From positions 117,914,095-117,978,094 of the forward strand of contig CM061920.1 of NCBI GenBank assembly GCA_031002005.1: a stretch of DNA of 64,000 nt, written 5' to 3'. The translations under genes were made by a program, and so were the position numbers. This document shows, piece after piece, positions 1-12,345 of the stretch; position 1 is the stretch's first letter, and every line of letters starts with the position of its first letter. Origin of the DNA: Vandiemenella viatica. Its lineage: Eukaryota; Arthropoda; Insecta; Orthoptera; Morabidae. The notes beneath the pieces were generated by a model that was not told the origin of the DNA, made no database searches, and saw only the letters and a list, made by a program, of their open reading frames with translations.

Positions 1-796
1 TTTTTTTTTTTTTTTTTTTTAGTTCAGACACCATTTAATTCGCTCAAAGGGGATTTCAATAGTGTCTCTGAATTGTCGACTAGACGTTCTTTCTGTATTT
101 CGACTTTTTGAGGAGTCTAGGCTACTTTGCACTGACTTGATTTTCAATTTAAGTCTCCCACGTCTTCGCCATAACAAAATGACAATGTAGTTCGACTTGA
201 GATGTCGACTGCGTTCACAAAAATTTTCGTAGGATATTTAAGCCCAGAGAAAGCGAAGCCAATGAAGTAGGTGAAACGAAGGAACCTGATGACCTATGAG
301 ATCTTAAGCAAATATCATTTTCTGTAGTAAATGATCCGACAAATGAAGGTCAGTTCACAACACTGGAAACTAGTAACCAAAAAATCTTCAATTATGTCAT
401 AAAATAATTCCAGAATAAAATGTTTGATGCAAATTTTAAATATTGGAACCTGAATTGAATTCGGATGGAATGTTCAAACAGTATAGTCTCGCCTAGCTCC
501 ACACACCTATTAATATCTTCAAGTATACAATTCTTTTGATATAAAAATTTATTCTTTTTAATTGTAGAATGGGAGAGGAATATCAACGATATTCTTATTT
601 CAAAAATGATTGATTCAAATAACGCCAATAATTTTGAACCTAATGAAATTGTTTACTAGCAATCAATTAATATAATATAATACAATAATATTTAATTAAA
701 TTGGGATGGAGTGCACGCTCCGGTGGCAATTTCCCTACACTCCCATCTTCCCCCTTTTCTGCACCCACCTACATTTGCCCTCTGCAAATTTTTGTT
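1..796. other. Unannotated AT-rich sequence
   Basis: The window opens with 20 T residues and continues as AT-rich sequence with short reading frames only. I see no transposon protein, tRNA-like box or terminal repeat here. The sequence from about 700 to 796 lies just beyond the readable 3' end of the neighbouring minus-strand LINE and may be its 3' untranslated tail. Confidence 0.4.
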
Positions 797-2330
797 TTAA
801 ATTCTTTCAAAGTTTGGAAAATTATTCATCATTTCTCTTGGTAACGCATTGCAATCCCTGACACCATTACCCGAAATAGAAAATCTTCCTACACCCTTGT
901 GTCTGAAATCGAGTGCCAGCTTGTGGTCAAGGTCATCTTTTCCCTTCCATGCGTTACTTTTAACTCTTACACCAATATCATTCCATGCCTCATACCAACG
1001 GCTATATGACTTGTACACTTGACCCTCTCCACCCTCCTCCTGTCTTCCAGTGAATCTCATTTCAGCTCTTTTATCATATCTATTACTGATTGCATTCTGC
1101 GGTAATTTCCAGATACAAATCTAGCAGCCCTTTTTTGCACCCTCTCCAACTCCTGTATTTGATACGAAAAATGTGGGTCCCATACTACACTACCATATTC
1201 AAGCAATGGTCTGACCAAAGTTTTGTAACCCAATTCCTTTACATCTCTCGTACATCCCCTCATCACTCTCTCCAACAAGTGCAGAACTTTGAAACCTTTT
1301 CCTACCACCTATCCAATGTGTCCTGCCCAGTTAAGCTTGTTATCAAAAGTAATGCCAAGATATTTACATTTCAAGTCTTCAAAAAACAATTCTTTCTCCA
1401 CCTAATAATCGCAATCAACCTTTAGTTTTTTTATTTGTGTATCTAATAAGCTGACTCTTCTTTGCATTTATATTCATCCCATGTTTACCAGCCCAACTAG
1501 ATGTTCTGTCCAAATCACCTTGCAGCTGTTTACAGTTCTCTACCGTTTTGATCCTTTTATACAGCATTATATCACCTGCAAACAATCTAATTTGTGATAG
1601 TGAACAATCAACACAATTATTCATTAGAATAATAAATAGCAATGGTCCCAATACGCTACCCTGTGGCACACCCATATTTACTTCCACTTCTTTTTATACT
1701 GCATTTCCTATCCTAACTTTTTGTTTTCTACCTTTTAAAGATTCTTCTACCCAGTAAATCACTTTCTCATACACTCCAATAGGTTTTACCTCATTTACTA
1801 CAATTTTATGGCTCACTTTATCAAAAGCCTTTGAATGATCTAGTGCAACACTATCAGTTTGGCCTCCCTTGTCCATTTCATCTGAAATATCTTGCATATA
1901 TCCCATCAACTGAGATTCACATAAATATCCTTTCCTAAAGCGATGTTGCCTACTTGAAAACCACTTACGCTGCTAACATAAATTTTTGATGTGGTTGCAT
2001 ATCAATTTCTCCATTAATTTACCCACCACTGGTGTTAAACTGATCGGCCTGTAATTTTCGACTCTATTTTTCGCCTCTCCTTTATTTACCGCCACTACTA
2101 TGGCAAGCAGCAAGTATCCAGGCTCTATTTAAATAATATTTCAACATAGGGTACAATGTCACATCTGGCTATATTTAAGATATCTGTAGAAATATTAACT
2201 ATAGCAGCCTCTTTATGTTTTTTCAGCTTTCTTATTTCCTTCATGATATCCTCAGGATGAATTTCAAATTTTTGCAGTCGGAAATAGGTATATACCCAGA
2301 TTTTTCAAGAGTTCCATGTAACAAATACGG
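797..2330 (-). mobile_element. Decayed non-LTR (LINE) reverse transcriptase, 5'-truncated
   Basis: Three minus-strand frames together read as the palm, fingers and C-terminal part of a CR1/jockey-type reverse transcriptase. At 1694-1909 is DHSKAFDKVSHKIV, the conserved block with the first catalytic aspartate. At 1415-1687 is GVPQGSVLGPLLF, then the catalytic box written FAGD where FADD is expected. At 1057-1308 is LVRPLLEYGSVVWDPH followed by LERVQKRAARFV, the usual post-palm region, and 797-1060 holds the usual C-terminal end (VRDCNALPREM). Translation above 1915 continues the domain with SSKW and QH-RKG-like residues. Frameshifts and stops separate the blocks, and no endonuclease or ORF1 is visible, so this is a dead 5'-truncated copy. 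The clade is inferred from these blocks only. Confidence 0.85.
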
Positions 2331-3432
2331 TTGGAGACGAATGTTGTAACCGTTACTGTAACAACCTTGAAGAATGAAGCATCGGCCGACCAGACAAGCC
2401 GCCTGCCTGCTATTGTGCGGGAATGTGCAGGTCGTCTTTATTATTCGGAGCGGCCCAAAATAAGACGTGGAGAGCGTTCACTTGCCAAGGGGACCGCTAC
2501 CAGGCAGGGCCTCAGAGCCAGGTGCGAGCAGAAAACGGGCCCCGAGAGTGGCCCCACTGTAGCTTGTTTCTGATCGCCAGTCGACAAAGCGGAAATAATG
2601 TTCATCAAAAAACTTTACGTAAATAGACAGCAGGCACATTTCAATACATTCAACACTTTCGTGTTGATTCAAGAACAAAATTAACGAATACTTCGCTTAG
2701 CAACAGTAACATAGTTTTAAAGCAAATAAAGGAAATGTTTATTTGGGAAAGAGAAAGAAACCGCTTAACAAACTATTAGAAACCTGGATATGATTAGAGA
2801 GTTTAACTTAAGTTCCTTAAAGCTAGAAAAGAGAAGTCGACTAGTACATAGATGGTGGAGCAAATATTGTTGGCCTTCAAGCTGTAAAATACTTCTGAAT
2901 AAGAATTATCAGCTTTATGCAGGAGTGTAAGTTCGGTCTTAAAAATGCATGACTAAAATTTATGGTTGGCAGAATAAGAAACTGTTAACACATATTATCA
3001 ATGAGGAAATGACAGAAAAAGCTGAAATTTATAATCAATAGCGATGTGCATAGAGACTAATCCTGCGTAATCCACATTTGTAGAAGTACACAGGCAGACT
3101 TCATAAAAGAGAGAATGAATAAACCGTATTGGAAAATAGCCAAGTCTCTTAGGTAGGCTGAATGTTGTGGAAAGAAAACTGAGATGCAGGAAATATTCCA
3201 AGGAATTTCGACATCGGAGAAACCAACAAGAGAAGGAACAGGCTGTTACAAATTTCTGAAATCTAATGTATCTGAGCGAAGAGGAATCGAGAATAAAGAA
3301 GAATGGGCACAAGTGCTCCAAAGAATGGAGAACATACGGAAAAATGAAATCTCTTGCGAAATGATGAAAGTTGTCTAATCGCGTCTGAACCTGAAACCAA
3401 GAAAGTCTGTATTTCTCTCTTCTTCAATCGAA
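2331..3432. other. Unannotated interval
   Basis: No feature supported. The short frames on both strands show no recognisable domain. The stretch from about 2,380 to 2,580 is more GC-rich than its surroundings, but its frames have no known motif. Confidence 0.3.
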
Positions 3433-3480
3433 TGTTAGACCTGGTGGCCTATTAAGTTCTCAACCAATCTTCTCGCTACG
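3433..3480 (-). repeat. LINE C-terminal tail fragment, copy 1
   Basis: The minus frame ends ARRLVENLIGHQV followed by a stop. It is very similar to the minus-frame end at 44,282-44,350 (LARRWIETVTGHQA then stop). Endings of the type GR-x-RRW-x-E/D are common at the C termini of non-LTR retrotransposon ORF2 proteins. Only the last dozen or so residues are readable, so the family is not assigned. Just upstream on the minus strand (3,525-3,550) is a long G run that breaks any longer reading. Confidence 0.35.
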
Positions 3481-4684
3481 AAGATATAATAACAAAGAAA
3501 CGCCCGCCAAAGTGGCTGCGCGCGGTCTGGGGGGGGGAGGGGGGGGGGGTACAACGGGACCAGTTTCGAGTCCTGCTCCCCGCGTACCGGCCGCCCTGGT
3601 TGCGGTTTTCCGGCAGTCATTTTGACGAATTCTGGAACGGTCTCAAATCTTTGCCTCCAACTAAACATTTCACAAAAAATTACACCTTTCCACAAAACTT
3701 AAGGTACAAGTTCGCAGATAGATGGCAATACAAACATTCCACCGAAAGGTTAAATGCACCGGATCTCACAAATCTGGTTGTAAAACACGGGTAGCATGTA
3801 TGCCTTCCCATCATCATGATTTCATATTGGACGCTTGGGTAACAGGTGGTCGGTATCTCTTGGTCCTCTTGGGCCAATCCTCGTGGGGGGAAAATCTATT
3901 TCAAATCATGCAAACTTAAAAGTGCTGACGGAAGCAAGCAAATACGATTCAATTTTGACGTTAAAAAAAAAATTCCCTGAACAAACAAATTCAGATTTAC
4001 ATTTTTATCTTCAAAATATGTTAAGGCCTTAGTTCCGACATTTCTAGCTTTGTTCATAGTGGATGAAATCTTCAACTTGAATTAAATGTGGTAAATATTT
4101 AATATGAATCATGAATACAATGCCCTCGGCGACTTGCGTTAAGAAGGAAACAGACGCTGTCTGAAAAGTGGGAAAGTGGACCTGCCAGAGCATGGTTCAA
4201 GTGTCGGCAGTTGTCAGATTCCATTCCAACTTTGACTCCATGAGTTTCCAACTAAACGCTGCATTCAGCTTGTAATCTTGCGACATAAGTGAAAAAATTA
4301 CAACTTTAAGCTGAACACACAACAGAAAAATCAGTATCCAACGAAGGACTTGTGATACAAAGTGTGAACCAGAATCATGGTTGAAGGGGACCAAATGTCT
4401 AATTCGAAACTAAAATGATAGCGAAAAATAAAACGAAAATGTGAATTCTTGAGTGAAATATATCACATTCACACCACTCAAAGGTACATCATCCTTAAGT
4501 ACCAGCCAAACTTTCAGGATAACCCAAAAGCGATGGTCTAATAAAAAGAAGATCGAATTTTTTAACGGTTCTAGTTTCCGTATACTATCGTTTCTGCAGA
4601 AAGAAAGTCAAAGTCTTTGCCTAGCTGCAAAAAATTACATTTGTCTCTTCACATTTTACATCAGAGGATAGATGAATTGCTCTT
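3481..4684. other. Unannotated interval
   Basis: Apart from a G-homopolymer-rich stretch at about 3,527-3,551, I see no supported gene, tRNA-like box or terminal repeat. Short frames at 3,600-4,030 and 4,197-4,394 have no recognisable domain. Confidence 0.3.
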
Positions 4685-4850
4685 AAAAATGTTATTTTCG
4701 GTTGTTGATGCTGACGTTAGATTCAGGAGAGCGTCGTGTGCCATGGCCTTATGAAATAACAATATCTGCCTGCAGTGATTTCGAAAAACCATAAAGAACC
4801 TAAATCTGGAAGGCCGAATTGACGCTCGAACTCGCGCCAACCCAAATACC
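4685..4850 (-). mobile_element. Diverged copy of tRNA-derived SINE
   Basis: Read on the minus strand, this copy preserves in order the landmarks shared with the better copies at 43,030, 12,140 and 9,716: a remnant of CATCCAGATTTGGGTT, a GGTTT-CG-AAATCACT block, and GCCATGGC followed by the AATG/GACGTC-like tail. It is clearly more diverged than the others, and the A box is not recognisable. Assignment rests on the order of these blocks, judged by eye. Confidence 0.45.
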
Positions 4851-5282
4851 AGACCGCTCACCGTACAGACATGATGATGACATGGTAATTGTGTATTGAT
4901 TAATGCTTGTTTACGCACAGGAATTAATTTTGTAAAAAAAGTAACAGTTACGTTATCATATCGCTTGTATCAGTTCAGCTGAATTTCTTGGTCGTATCTG
5001 ACGGCGATCGTATAACTGTCGCGTATTATAAACGATTACATTCTACACTTCTAAACAGTAACTGTTGCGGACGGATTCTTTTTCCCTTTAGTTTTCCGCA
5101 CTTGCAAGCGGGGCCGCCAACTGGTAAATTAAGATTCGATTCATACTGTTTGCTATAAAAGCTCATTGCCAGAGGTGTCATGTGGCAAAGCAGTAACATG
5201 CACTTCTTCCCCGTTGTCGAGAAAATCGGCATTGAAATATTGCGTTGCGTTTAAATACTTTTTTATGTTACGCATATCTAGA

Positions 5283-5356
5283 GGGTCACGTGGCGCAGCG
5301 AACAAGTTGTCTGCCTCATAAACCCGTCGTCGTCGGATCGAATCCAGTTGGTGGCA
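5283..5356 (+). pseudogene. tRNA-like sequence (left arm of inverted repeat)
   Basis: The segment contains an A-box-like TGGCGCAGCG, then a loop-like CCTCATAAACC, and a B-box-like GGATCGAATCC with tRNA-like spacing. The acceptor halves do not pair, so a functional tRNA is unlikely. The CAT within the loop recalls elongator tRNA-Met, but this is only a resemblance. The same boxes recur in the opposite arm on the minus strand. Confidence 0.45.
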
Positions 5357-5727
5357 AGTTTTTATTTATTTATTCAAATGTGTATTCATACAATTCCCGG
5401 CAATCAGTTTCAACAACTACGCATATAATACATTTTTAGAAAGCCAGTTGTTGTTAAAAAAAAAAAAAAAACCGACGTTTTCGAACTTCATCATGTTGTT
5501 CGCAAAACAAAGTTATATTTCAAAAACAGAAATATTTCCTGCGGCAGGTTACTCGACAGGTGTTCCTTCCTGCACCGGGGGATGAGAGGGTCGAAACGAG
5601 ACGCCGTCAGTTTTTCCACAACAAAAGGCATTTAAAAAACTAATTATATGCGTAATTGATTAAACTTATTGCCGAGAATGATCTGTAATTATACATATTT
5701 GTATAAACAAATAAAAAATTTGTCTGC

Positions 5728-5792
5728 AGCGAGAATCAATCCGGGGGCGACGGGTTTGTGAGGAAAAGAGCTTGCTCACTACGCTACACGCC
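5728..5792 (-). pseudogene. tRNA-like sequence (right arm of inverted repeat)
   Basis: On the minus strand this is the counterpart of the tRNA-like segment in the left arm: GTAGTGAGCAAG in the A-box position, CTCACAAACCC in the loop position, and GGATTGATTCTC as a degraded B box. The A box is weaker than in the left arm. It is best read as a repeat-borne tRNA relic. Confidence 0.4.
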
Positions 5793-5990
5793 TAGAAAGT
5801 ATTTGAACGCAACGAAACATTTCAATGCCGAATTTCTCGACAGCGGCAAAGAAACGGATGTTACTTCTCTGCCACATTTCACCTTTGGTCATGGGGTTTT
5901 ATCACGCACAGTATGAATTGAATCTGAATTTTACAATTAGCGACCTCCCCTTGTTGGTATAATGCAGTTAAGTACCTCAAAAAAATTCCT

Positions 5991-8900
5991 CCGAACACAC
6001 GCAGGTAGCCCTCAGTCTGAATGACTCATTATGACTCATTAGCCTCGAATTGCGTGATGGTGACCCCTATTCTGTGTTGATGGAAGTCGAGTTTAATGTA
6101 ATGAAGTTATATCAAGATTCTATGCCTGAAGAAACAAAGTAGACAGTGTTAAATCAGACAATTATGATCAAATTTTTTTTAGTACTGAAAGTGGCTCGTT
6201 GGTGGTCTCCGAAAGCTAATTTGTTTCCATTTGTATTATGAAGTAAAGTAAAAAGAGAACAGTATGCGATCAGAACCGTGCTTTGCACAGAGAGGCGCTA
6301 ACAGCGTAGGAAGCACACGTGGTCGGTTTGCCAATGACCCTGAATGGTATTTAGGGATACCAGAGGAGCCGAGATGGGGACAGACAACAGCAGCTGCATC
6401 GATCTAGTAGATCTTGGCGACTATTAATGGACTCACGTGTCGATATGAATCCAACTGACGACGAACAGCCCCTGAAAAACAAGACCCTGTTCTAGTTCCC
6501 ACATCATATGATTCAGTTAATTTGGTGCTTTTTTTAATAGGATTTATATCTTACTAATGAAAGATCCACTATGATGTTTCTATTTAATCGCGGACGTATG
6601 GAGAAGATTTAACTATTTCGGCTGTCTAACACCTGCTTCTTTTAAGTTAAGCATTTATTTATAGTGGTTTCTGTTCTTTAGAGGCAAATCATATGTGTGT
6701 AAACATGGTCGCGAAGAACAACATTTGACATAATATATAGCGATGGTTACGAAATGTTACTACAGGTAATGCTTTATTTTGTGCAACCGTCATGAAATTT
6801 CATATGGTGTTGCTCATTCGTAATGATTGCCTGAAGTAAATTAATTTCAAACGCCGCTGTTTAAACAAAACTACTAACAGTGGCGCTACCAAACAGATCC
6901 AGAAACATTAACACAATGGAGCCATTTTTCTCAAACACACAGAATTAATTACAATCTACAAAAAAAATTCCGAAGACTATTATTATGTAAGGAACCATAG
7001 TTTCTAACATACATTTACACGTACGATGTAAATTTCATTCACCTCAGAAAAATCCTGAGTGAACGCTTTAAAAATGAAACCCTTTCAATAAATAAATGAA
7101 AACAGAAGCATAAAAATCAAACTGCAGCAGCTCGGAGACCGAGGTATCTATTAACTGCTTAATTAAAAATGATAACTTGTGCAGTATAATTACAGTAACC
7201 TGTCTCTCATGGCAACTCATTAAACTAACTTCAAATTGAAGATGAAAACCATTAAATGAACTAAAAGCGAGGCAGTGATTCTACCTCATATCACCTAAAC
7301 TGAATTTAATCCTTTTTTTTCAGGTCAAAATACAATTTTTTTTCATTTGATTGCCTTTCAAAAACAGTTGTTTATGCAACATTTCCCGTACGCTTTTGTG
7401 ATTAAATACTCAGTGCGGCATTGTCCATCTACCCAAACACTGCAGCTGGTTCATATACTACTCAGACAAATTACCACCAAATTAAGTTGTGGTTTGTTGT
7501 TTACAAATGAAATCGCAACGTAAAAGCACTAAGAACTGCACTACAAAACTTAAATTTAATTAGGCTTCATAACCATCAAATTCGAAGTGTACTGAAATTT
7601 CATATAAAACTGATGAATACAAAAATCAATTCACTATAGAAGCCACCGCACTCAACGAAAGTATAACAAAAGAGAACCAAAAAACGTATTTTCCATTTTC
7701 TCTATTGTTCTGACTGTCACTGTTATTCTAATCTGTTATTCATAAGCCACTGACACTTCGAGAAAACATGCTCCCTTCGATTTAGCTGTCAACAGAAAAA
7801 ATCTAAAAAAAAAATTGGATTGATAATAGATCTCAAAGTAGCAGAATGAATACCGAATCATAGCAGAGTATAGAACGTAAAAGCGAATAGGCAAGTGTAA
7901 AATTCCAAATTTGGATCATTAACAATAAAGCTACATTTTTCATATTAACCTCTAATCGAAAATATGAAGGAGATATGGCTGAAAGTGTGAAGATGTATTT
8001 ATACCAGAGATCTGAAAACTGAAAGACAACTAAACTTTACACCAGCAATGGCCTATCACTGAAATGAACATACTGAAGCACAAAGCGGTTCTCAAGAAAG
8101 TTATGACATTGTGCAATTAACAAAGCTGAAAATTGAAATGATTGAACGAAATTTGTAACACTGTTAGAACAAATTATAAAATTTTTCGACCAGAGCAGTG
8201 ATCATAAGGTAAAAATAAATCTATCTTCTGAGCCAGCAACGATCTCTAATAATTTGTGACATCGAATCAATTGCATTGCTCGGCCAATTGAAATCACATC
8301 CGGAAGACTACCTCGAACTACATGCCGAACGGAGAACAGGTAGCTCAAATGTAATAATAATCAACGACTAATTTCTGTTCATAGAAACAGATAAAATCAA
8401 ATCATAATATGCAATTTTCAAGAACAAGGACATTCCTGATAATAAGATAGCTAGTATTTTCTCTGGGAACAGAAAAATAAGTATTTTGTTTATTGTTTTC
8501 TCAATTATCGTATCAACTTCTAGATAAATTGATCTGGCTTCACATTCGTTCTCAGAATGGGTGGTATTGTAAACGAAACAATCATTGTTAACTAATGCAC
8601 CTTTTATAGTTTTCAGCTGCGATGCATACCCTGCATTAAATTCATTTCCTGTTTTCATACCATTAAATGTTTAAAGTTTGAGCCTCCAGTTGAAAAAAAA
8701 AATCTTAACTACTCCGTAAAACAAATTTCAAAACATTTATAAAAAAAAAAAAAAATAAAGCCCTTGTCGATGAATGTATCAAACTAGCGTATAGAGGTCA
8801 GAGGCAAACACAATGACAGCTACCACGGCTGCGGAATGAAGTTTATTGTAGTTTTGGATTCTACTATCAATAGGTTGAAATTAGTGATGATAAAAACGTT

Positions 8901-9103
8901 CAATATAAATTTATTAATATGAGACATCATGCACCTTTCCGGGTAGGCCTACGCCTCAGACGTAAGTAATGAGTAGAGACCGGATTATATGCCACATAAA
9001 AAGCTATAAATATGGATGTAAAATGCTTAAAATACGCATGAAAACTGTAAAAATATGCAACATTAAATAATATAAAAATATTAATTTTTAGTTCATTTAA
9101 AAA
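5991..9103. other. Unannotated AT-rich interval
   Basis: About 3.1 kb of AT-rich DNA. The longest reading frames are under 100 codons and show no recognisable domain. Poly-A/T runs occur near 8,692 and 8,741. I see no terminal repeats or tRNA boxes; old transposon remnants too decayed to recognise are possible. Confidence 0.4.
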
Positions 9104-9580
9104 TTAGCATACAATTAGTAAGTAGTTGAATAACATATTGACAAATTCCATAATTAACATTTTTTTTTTTTTTTTACTTTTGTAAACATCAACCATCAGG
9201 TACTGTTCCAAATATTCAATAGTAAGATTATTTCTTTGATCTCTCAAAATATTTTTATAAGCGGAAAAGGACCGATCCACATCCAGTAATGAAATTGGCC
9301 AGTATTTGAATGTGCTTGCTATGTTAGCAGTCAATATTTCAGGAATAAGTTAACCCGTCCCATTAATAAACCTATCAATTTGACATAAAGGTTCAAAGCT
9401 TGGGTTATTGTCCAAAACATTTTCAAACTTCACTTCAAGTTTACACAGGAATACCTCTGGCAAAGCGGAATTCATTTGGCGGATTTTATTCATTGACTGA
9501 ACACTTAACAGTCAATGCCAATCCTTGAGTTTCAATTTTATTACTCGCAGGTAAGTGGGAATAATGAGTGCTGATCACAG
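9104..9580 (-). pseudogene. hAT-type transposase C-terminal remnant
   Basis: The minus-strand frame at 9,104-9,334 reads DVDRSFSAYKNILRDQRNNLT followed by IEYLEQYLMV. The pattern (D/E)RSFS-YK-IL-D-R-NLT-E-L is characteristic of the C-terminal dimerisation region of hAT transposases and of domesticated hAT-like proteins. Upstream on the same strand (9,350-9,520), after an in-frame stop, translation gives a plausible continuation (NKIRQMNSALPE, then VKFENVLDNNPSFE). The chain is broken and the 5' portion and terminal repeats are not seen, so this is a dead fragment. It is followed by a poly-A-like run (T-rich on the plus strand at 9,161-9,174). Confidence 0.6.
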
Positions 9581-9715
9581 TTACGTTTTTTTCAACAAAA
9601 AAAAAATACTAGTATCGGACTGACAAGCTGCCATAGCCTCTGCACTATCAAAGTCGTTTACTGTATCTCTAATGACCAAGAAATGTTCATTGTAAAAGAA
9701 TACAGTTTCAACCTA

Positions 9716-9918
9716 CGTTGCCCATCGAGTTGCTATTCGAATCCCCGTCCGGGCATCCAGATTTGGGTTTTCCATGGTTTCCCAAATCACTCCAGGCAAA
9801 TGCTGGGATGCTTCCATCAAAAGGCCATGGCCGAATTCCTTCTCATTCCTTGCCCCCATCCTTTCCCGTCTCTAAAGAGCTCGCTGTTAGAGAGACGTTA
9901 AACAGATAAAAAAAATCG
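9716..9918 (+). mobile_element. tRNA-derived SINE, head truncated
   Basis: Read 5'-3', the copy starts near the B box (CTATTCGAATCCCCG) and continues through CATCCAGATTTGGGTTT, CATGGTTTCCCAAATCACT, GGCCATGGCCGAATTCC, and a tail of GAGACGTTAAACAGAT followed by poly-A. The same blocks in the same order occur at 43,030-43,275 and 12,140-12,345 on the minus strand. The tRNA A-box half is missing here. The poly-A end, followed directly by a MITE at 9,934, marks the 3' boundary. Confidence 0.75.
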
Positions 9919-9930
9919 AGTTGCTAGTGA

Positions 9931-10336
9931 TTAGGGAGCGTGCACAAACTACGTGGCTCTGTCCAGGGGAGGGTGGGGGGGAGGAGAAGTTAACTGGAAG
10001 GCTACGCTGGGCTACATGGGGGGAGGGGGGGGTTTCCGAGCCAGGCCACATAGCTTTGCTTTCATAACATTTTTCATTGATAAAATGAGGAACAGAACAC
10101 ACAACAGCGTGTCAATATTTATTTCCCTCAGTTAATTATCTCCGTACGTAATTTACAATGTCTTACAGTAGAAACCAGTACAAAATGTCTTCTGGAATCA
10201 AAATGGAAAAAACTACGTGCTACGTGGAGGGAGGGGGGGGGGGGGGTAGAGACAAAAGCCACGTAGGGCTACGTGGGGGAGACAGGGGTTCACAGGAGGC
10301 CAAAATGTAGCTACGTGGTTTATGAACGCTCCCTTA
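9931..10336. mobile_element. 400-bp MITE with TTA target duplication (PIF/Harbinger-like)
   Basis: The element body is 9,934-10,333. Its ends are imperfect inverted repeats: the left reads GGGAGCGTGCACAAACTACG and the reverse complement of the right reads GGGAGCGTTCATAAACCACG. Each end is flanked by TTA (9,931-9,933 and 10,334-10,336). A 3-bp TTA/TAA target duplication is what PIF/Harbinger elements leave, so that superfamily is the best guess. The interior has no coding capacity and contains two long G tracts around CTACGTGG motifs repeated near both ends. It would be mobilised only in trans. Confidence 0.75.
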
Positions 10337-12139
10337 CGGAGGTAAAAGCATATTTGGCAATTTTGCTTTATAGGCGTTATTACGAGAATGCAACGTTTTG
10401 CATGGAAATGACACACACCACTATTTTGTTTATGATCGCTTGTTATTCTAAGCATGTTTTCGTGCGGTTCCGGGCGTTGGAGACCAACGGTGTCCGTTGT
10501 TAAAAAGTAGCATCAAATTTCAGTTACTCTGTAAGTGAAAAGGTATGATGCTACTAGATGTTACGACAATTCGCAAATTGAAATTTTAATTCTGTTGACG
10601 CTGTTTGGTGAAATTTAGAGTTGATGACGCTCGAGGAACCAATGAATCTGATTTGTGAGCGAAAGACTGCGGTTGACTGTACGTTATTGGCTACGGCAGT
10701 TACTTGTTAAACTAAAGTGATTGTGTTTATCCATCCGCATGACCAATGGCGACAGACAAGCGGTTTGCCAGACGTCATCCCTCACCTGGTACACGCTGGG
10801 AACCCGATTCTCACTTCAGGAGCGAAGGAGGACGAGTCGAGACATTTCGTTCGTCATGTTGAGGATTGCTTGGAGAGATTGAACATGACGTAGGTTCTGA
10901 GCCTATGTTGGGCTGTTATGAAGGTATCTGTCACGGAGGTTAGCCCGGAGTCTGACAGAAGGGAGCTTTCGGTTCAAATTGTGCCATTCGACCCCGTATT
11001 CTGCCCTCAAAACTCAACTGACACAGCAGGATTTCCGAATTCCAGCCAGCGCCACTACAGACCTAACCAGATAACGCACATCGATAAGAACATTGTCCAC
11101 TGTAAAGAAAGTTTCCTCATCGATCAACGACCGTGTTTTGACGCACGTGGAAAACTCAAAGTTTTATGGAAGTATTTGTGGACTTTAGCATCATCACAAA
11201 TCTAATCGTATCATGAACTTTCTGTTGGTAAGAAAGCTAATACCACCGACAGACGTAACTGTTCAGTATTCGGATTATGTATTGCTGCTATGCTAAGCTG
11301 CTGGTAATTAATTTTACCTCAAACTTGTTTTATAATGCTTACAGCAACCAAAATGAATCAATACGGAAACCTTTTCACTTCCAGTATGAGAGTATGGTTA
11401 AAGTACTGATTTTCAATGAGCGCTAATACAAAACAATTATAACTGCACAGGACTTTGAAGAATATATGAAAGCAAGGGTTCCTTATGATTTGGAAGAGGG
11501 AAACTACAAAAAGTTGAAAATACGTATGAGTTCTTATTTATTTACTTCCATCATAAATGGTGAACAGTTTACATCGTCTTTTAGTTTGGACAGACTATGC
11601 TAGTAAGCTTCAATTTTTAAATTTGAAAACCCTGTATATAGTTATCTGGAGAAGATGAAGGGAGACAAACAGTGGCTTAAGAAAAATTAGAATACATTTT
11701 AAAATGGGAACAATCTGAAAGAATAGTAATTCATATTTAAATAATGTGGAATATTTCGGATTTGATTCTCTAATCAAATGAACGACGGTTTAGAACTTTA
11801 TTGTTTCATTCGATTTTTAATTATGTGGCAAAAGGAGAAAAATGCGCTTATAAAAGAATTCGAGCAACTAAAAGGAAATTCCACTACGGTAAGTTCCGTC
11901 TGAGAGGAGTTAGTCTGCGAGGCCACGCGCTGACGGTTGCTTGAGAGGCGCACGGGCGGAGAAACTACATCGTGGCGCAACGTGCACTACAAGTGCGGCG
12001 ACTCAGGAATTCTGCTCTTGATTACAAGAAACCGGCAGCAAGGTTATTTCGAGGACAATGGGACCGAACGATGTGAACCGGTTTGTACCATACACATTAA
12101 ACGTCAATTATTTACTTCAAAATACGGTTGAATCAAATA
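10337..12139. other. Unannotated interval
   Basis: No gene supported. The plus frame at 10,918-11,205 (95 codons) shows no recognisable domain. The rest is AT-rich with no terminal repeat or tRNA box that I can identify. Confidence 0.3.
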
Positions 12140-12345
12140 TTATTGTTTTTTTTTGCTTAAGGCTTTACGCCTCGTCGACGTTGAGATCATTAGAGGCGGG
12201 ATGGAACTTGGGAATAAAGAACGGGAAGGAATTCGGCCTTGACCCTTCGCATTCGCTAGAGGTATTTGGGGAAACCATGGAAAACCCAATCTGAATGCCC
12301 GGAAGGAAGTTTGAAACGGCGTCCTCTTGAATGCGAGGTTAAAAA
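12140..12345 (-). mobile_element. tRNA-derived SINE, minus strand
   Basis: On the minus strand the copy runs from a degraded B-box region (TTTCAAACTTCC) through CATTCAGATTGGGTTTTCC, GGTTTCCCCAAATACC, AAGGCCGAATTCC and ATCCCGCCTCTAATGATC, to a tail of AACGTCGACG and an A-rich end (poly-T on the plus strand at about 12,147). It matches the copies at 43,030 and 9,716 in order and spacing and is moderately diverged. Confidence 0.7.

Larger units (their letters stand above)
5040..5990. repeat. Imperfect ~0.9-kb inverted repeat with tRNA-like boxes in both arms
   Basis: The reverse complement of about 5,570-5,990 aligns by eye with 5,040-5,490. Shared blocks in the same order include ATTCATACTGT, TGTCGAGAAA-TCGGCATTGAAAT, CGTTGCGTT-AAATACTT, CACAAACCCGTCG (versus CATAAACCCGTCG), and TACGCATATAAT. 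A spacer of roughly 80 bp, which includes a poly-A run at about 5,457-5,472, separates the arms. It could be two copies of one repeat inserted tail to tail, or a foldback element. Substitutions are frequent, so this is an old structure. Confidence 0.7.

Noticed and set aside
5283..5356. Functional tRNA-Met gene
   Set aside because: A and B boxes are present but the acceptor arms do not pair, and the sequence is part of a larger repeat also present in the opposite arm.
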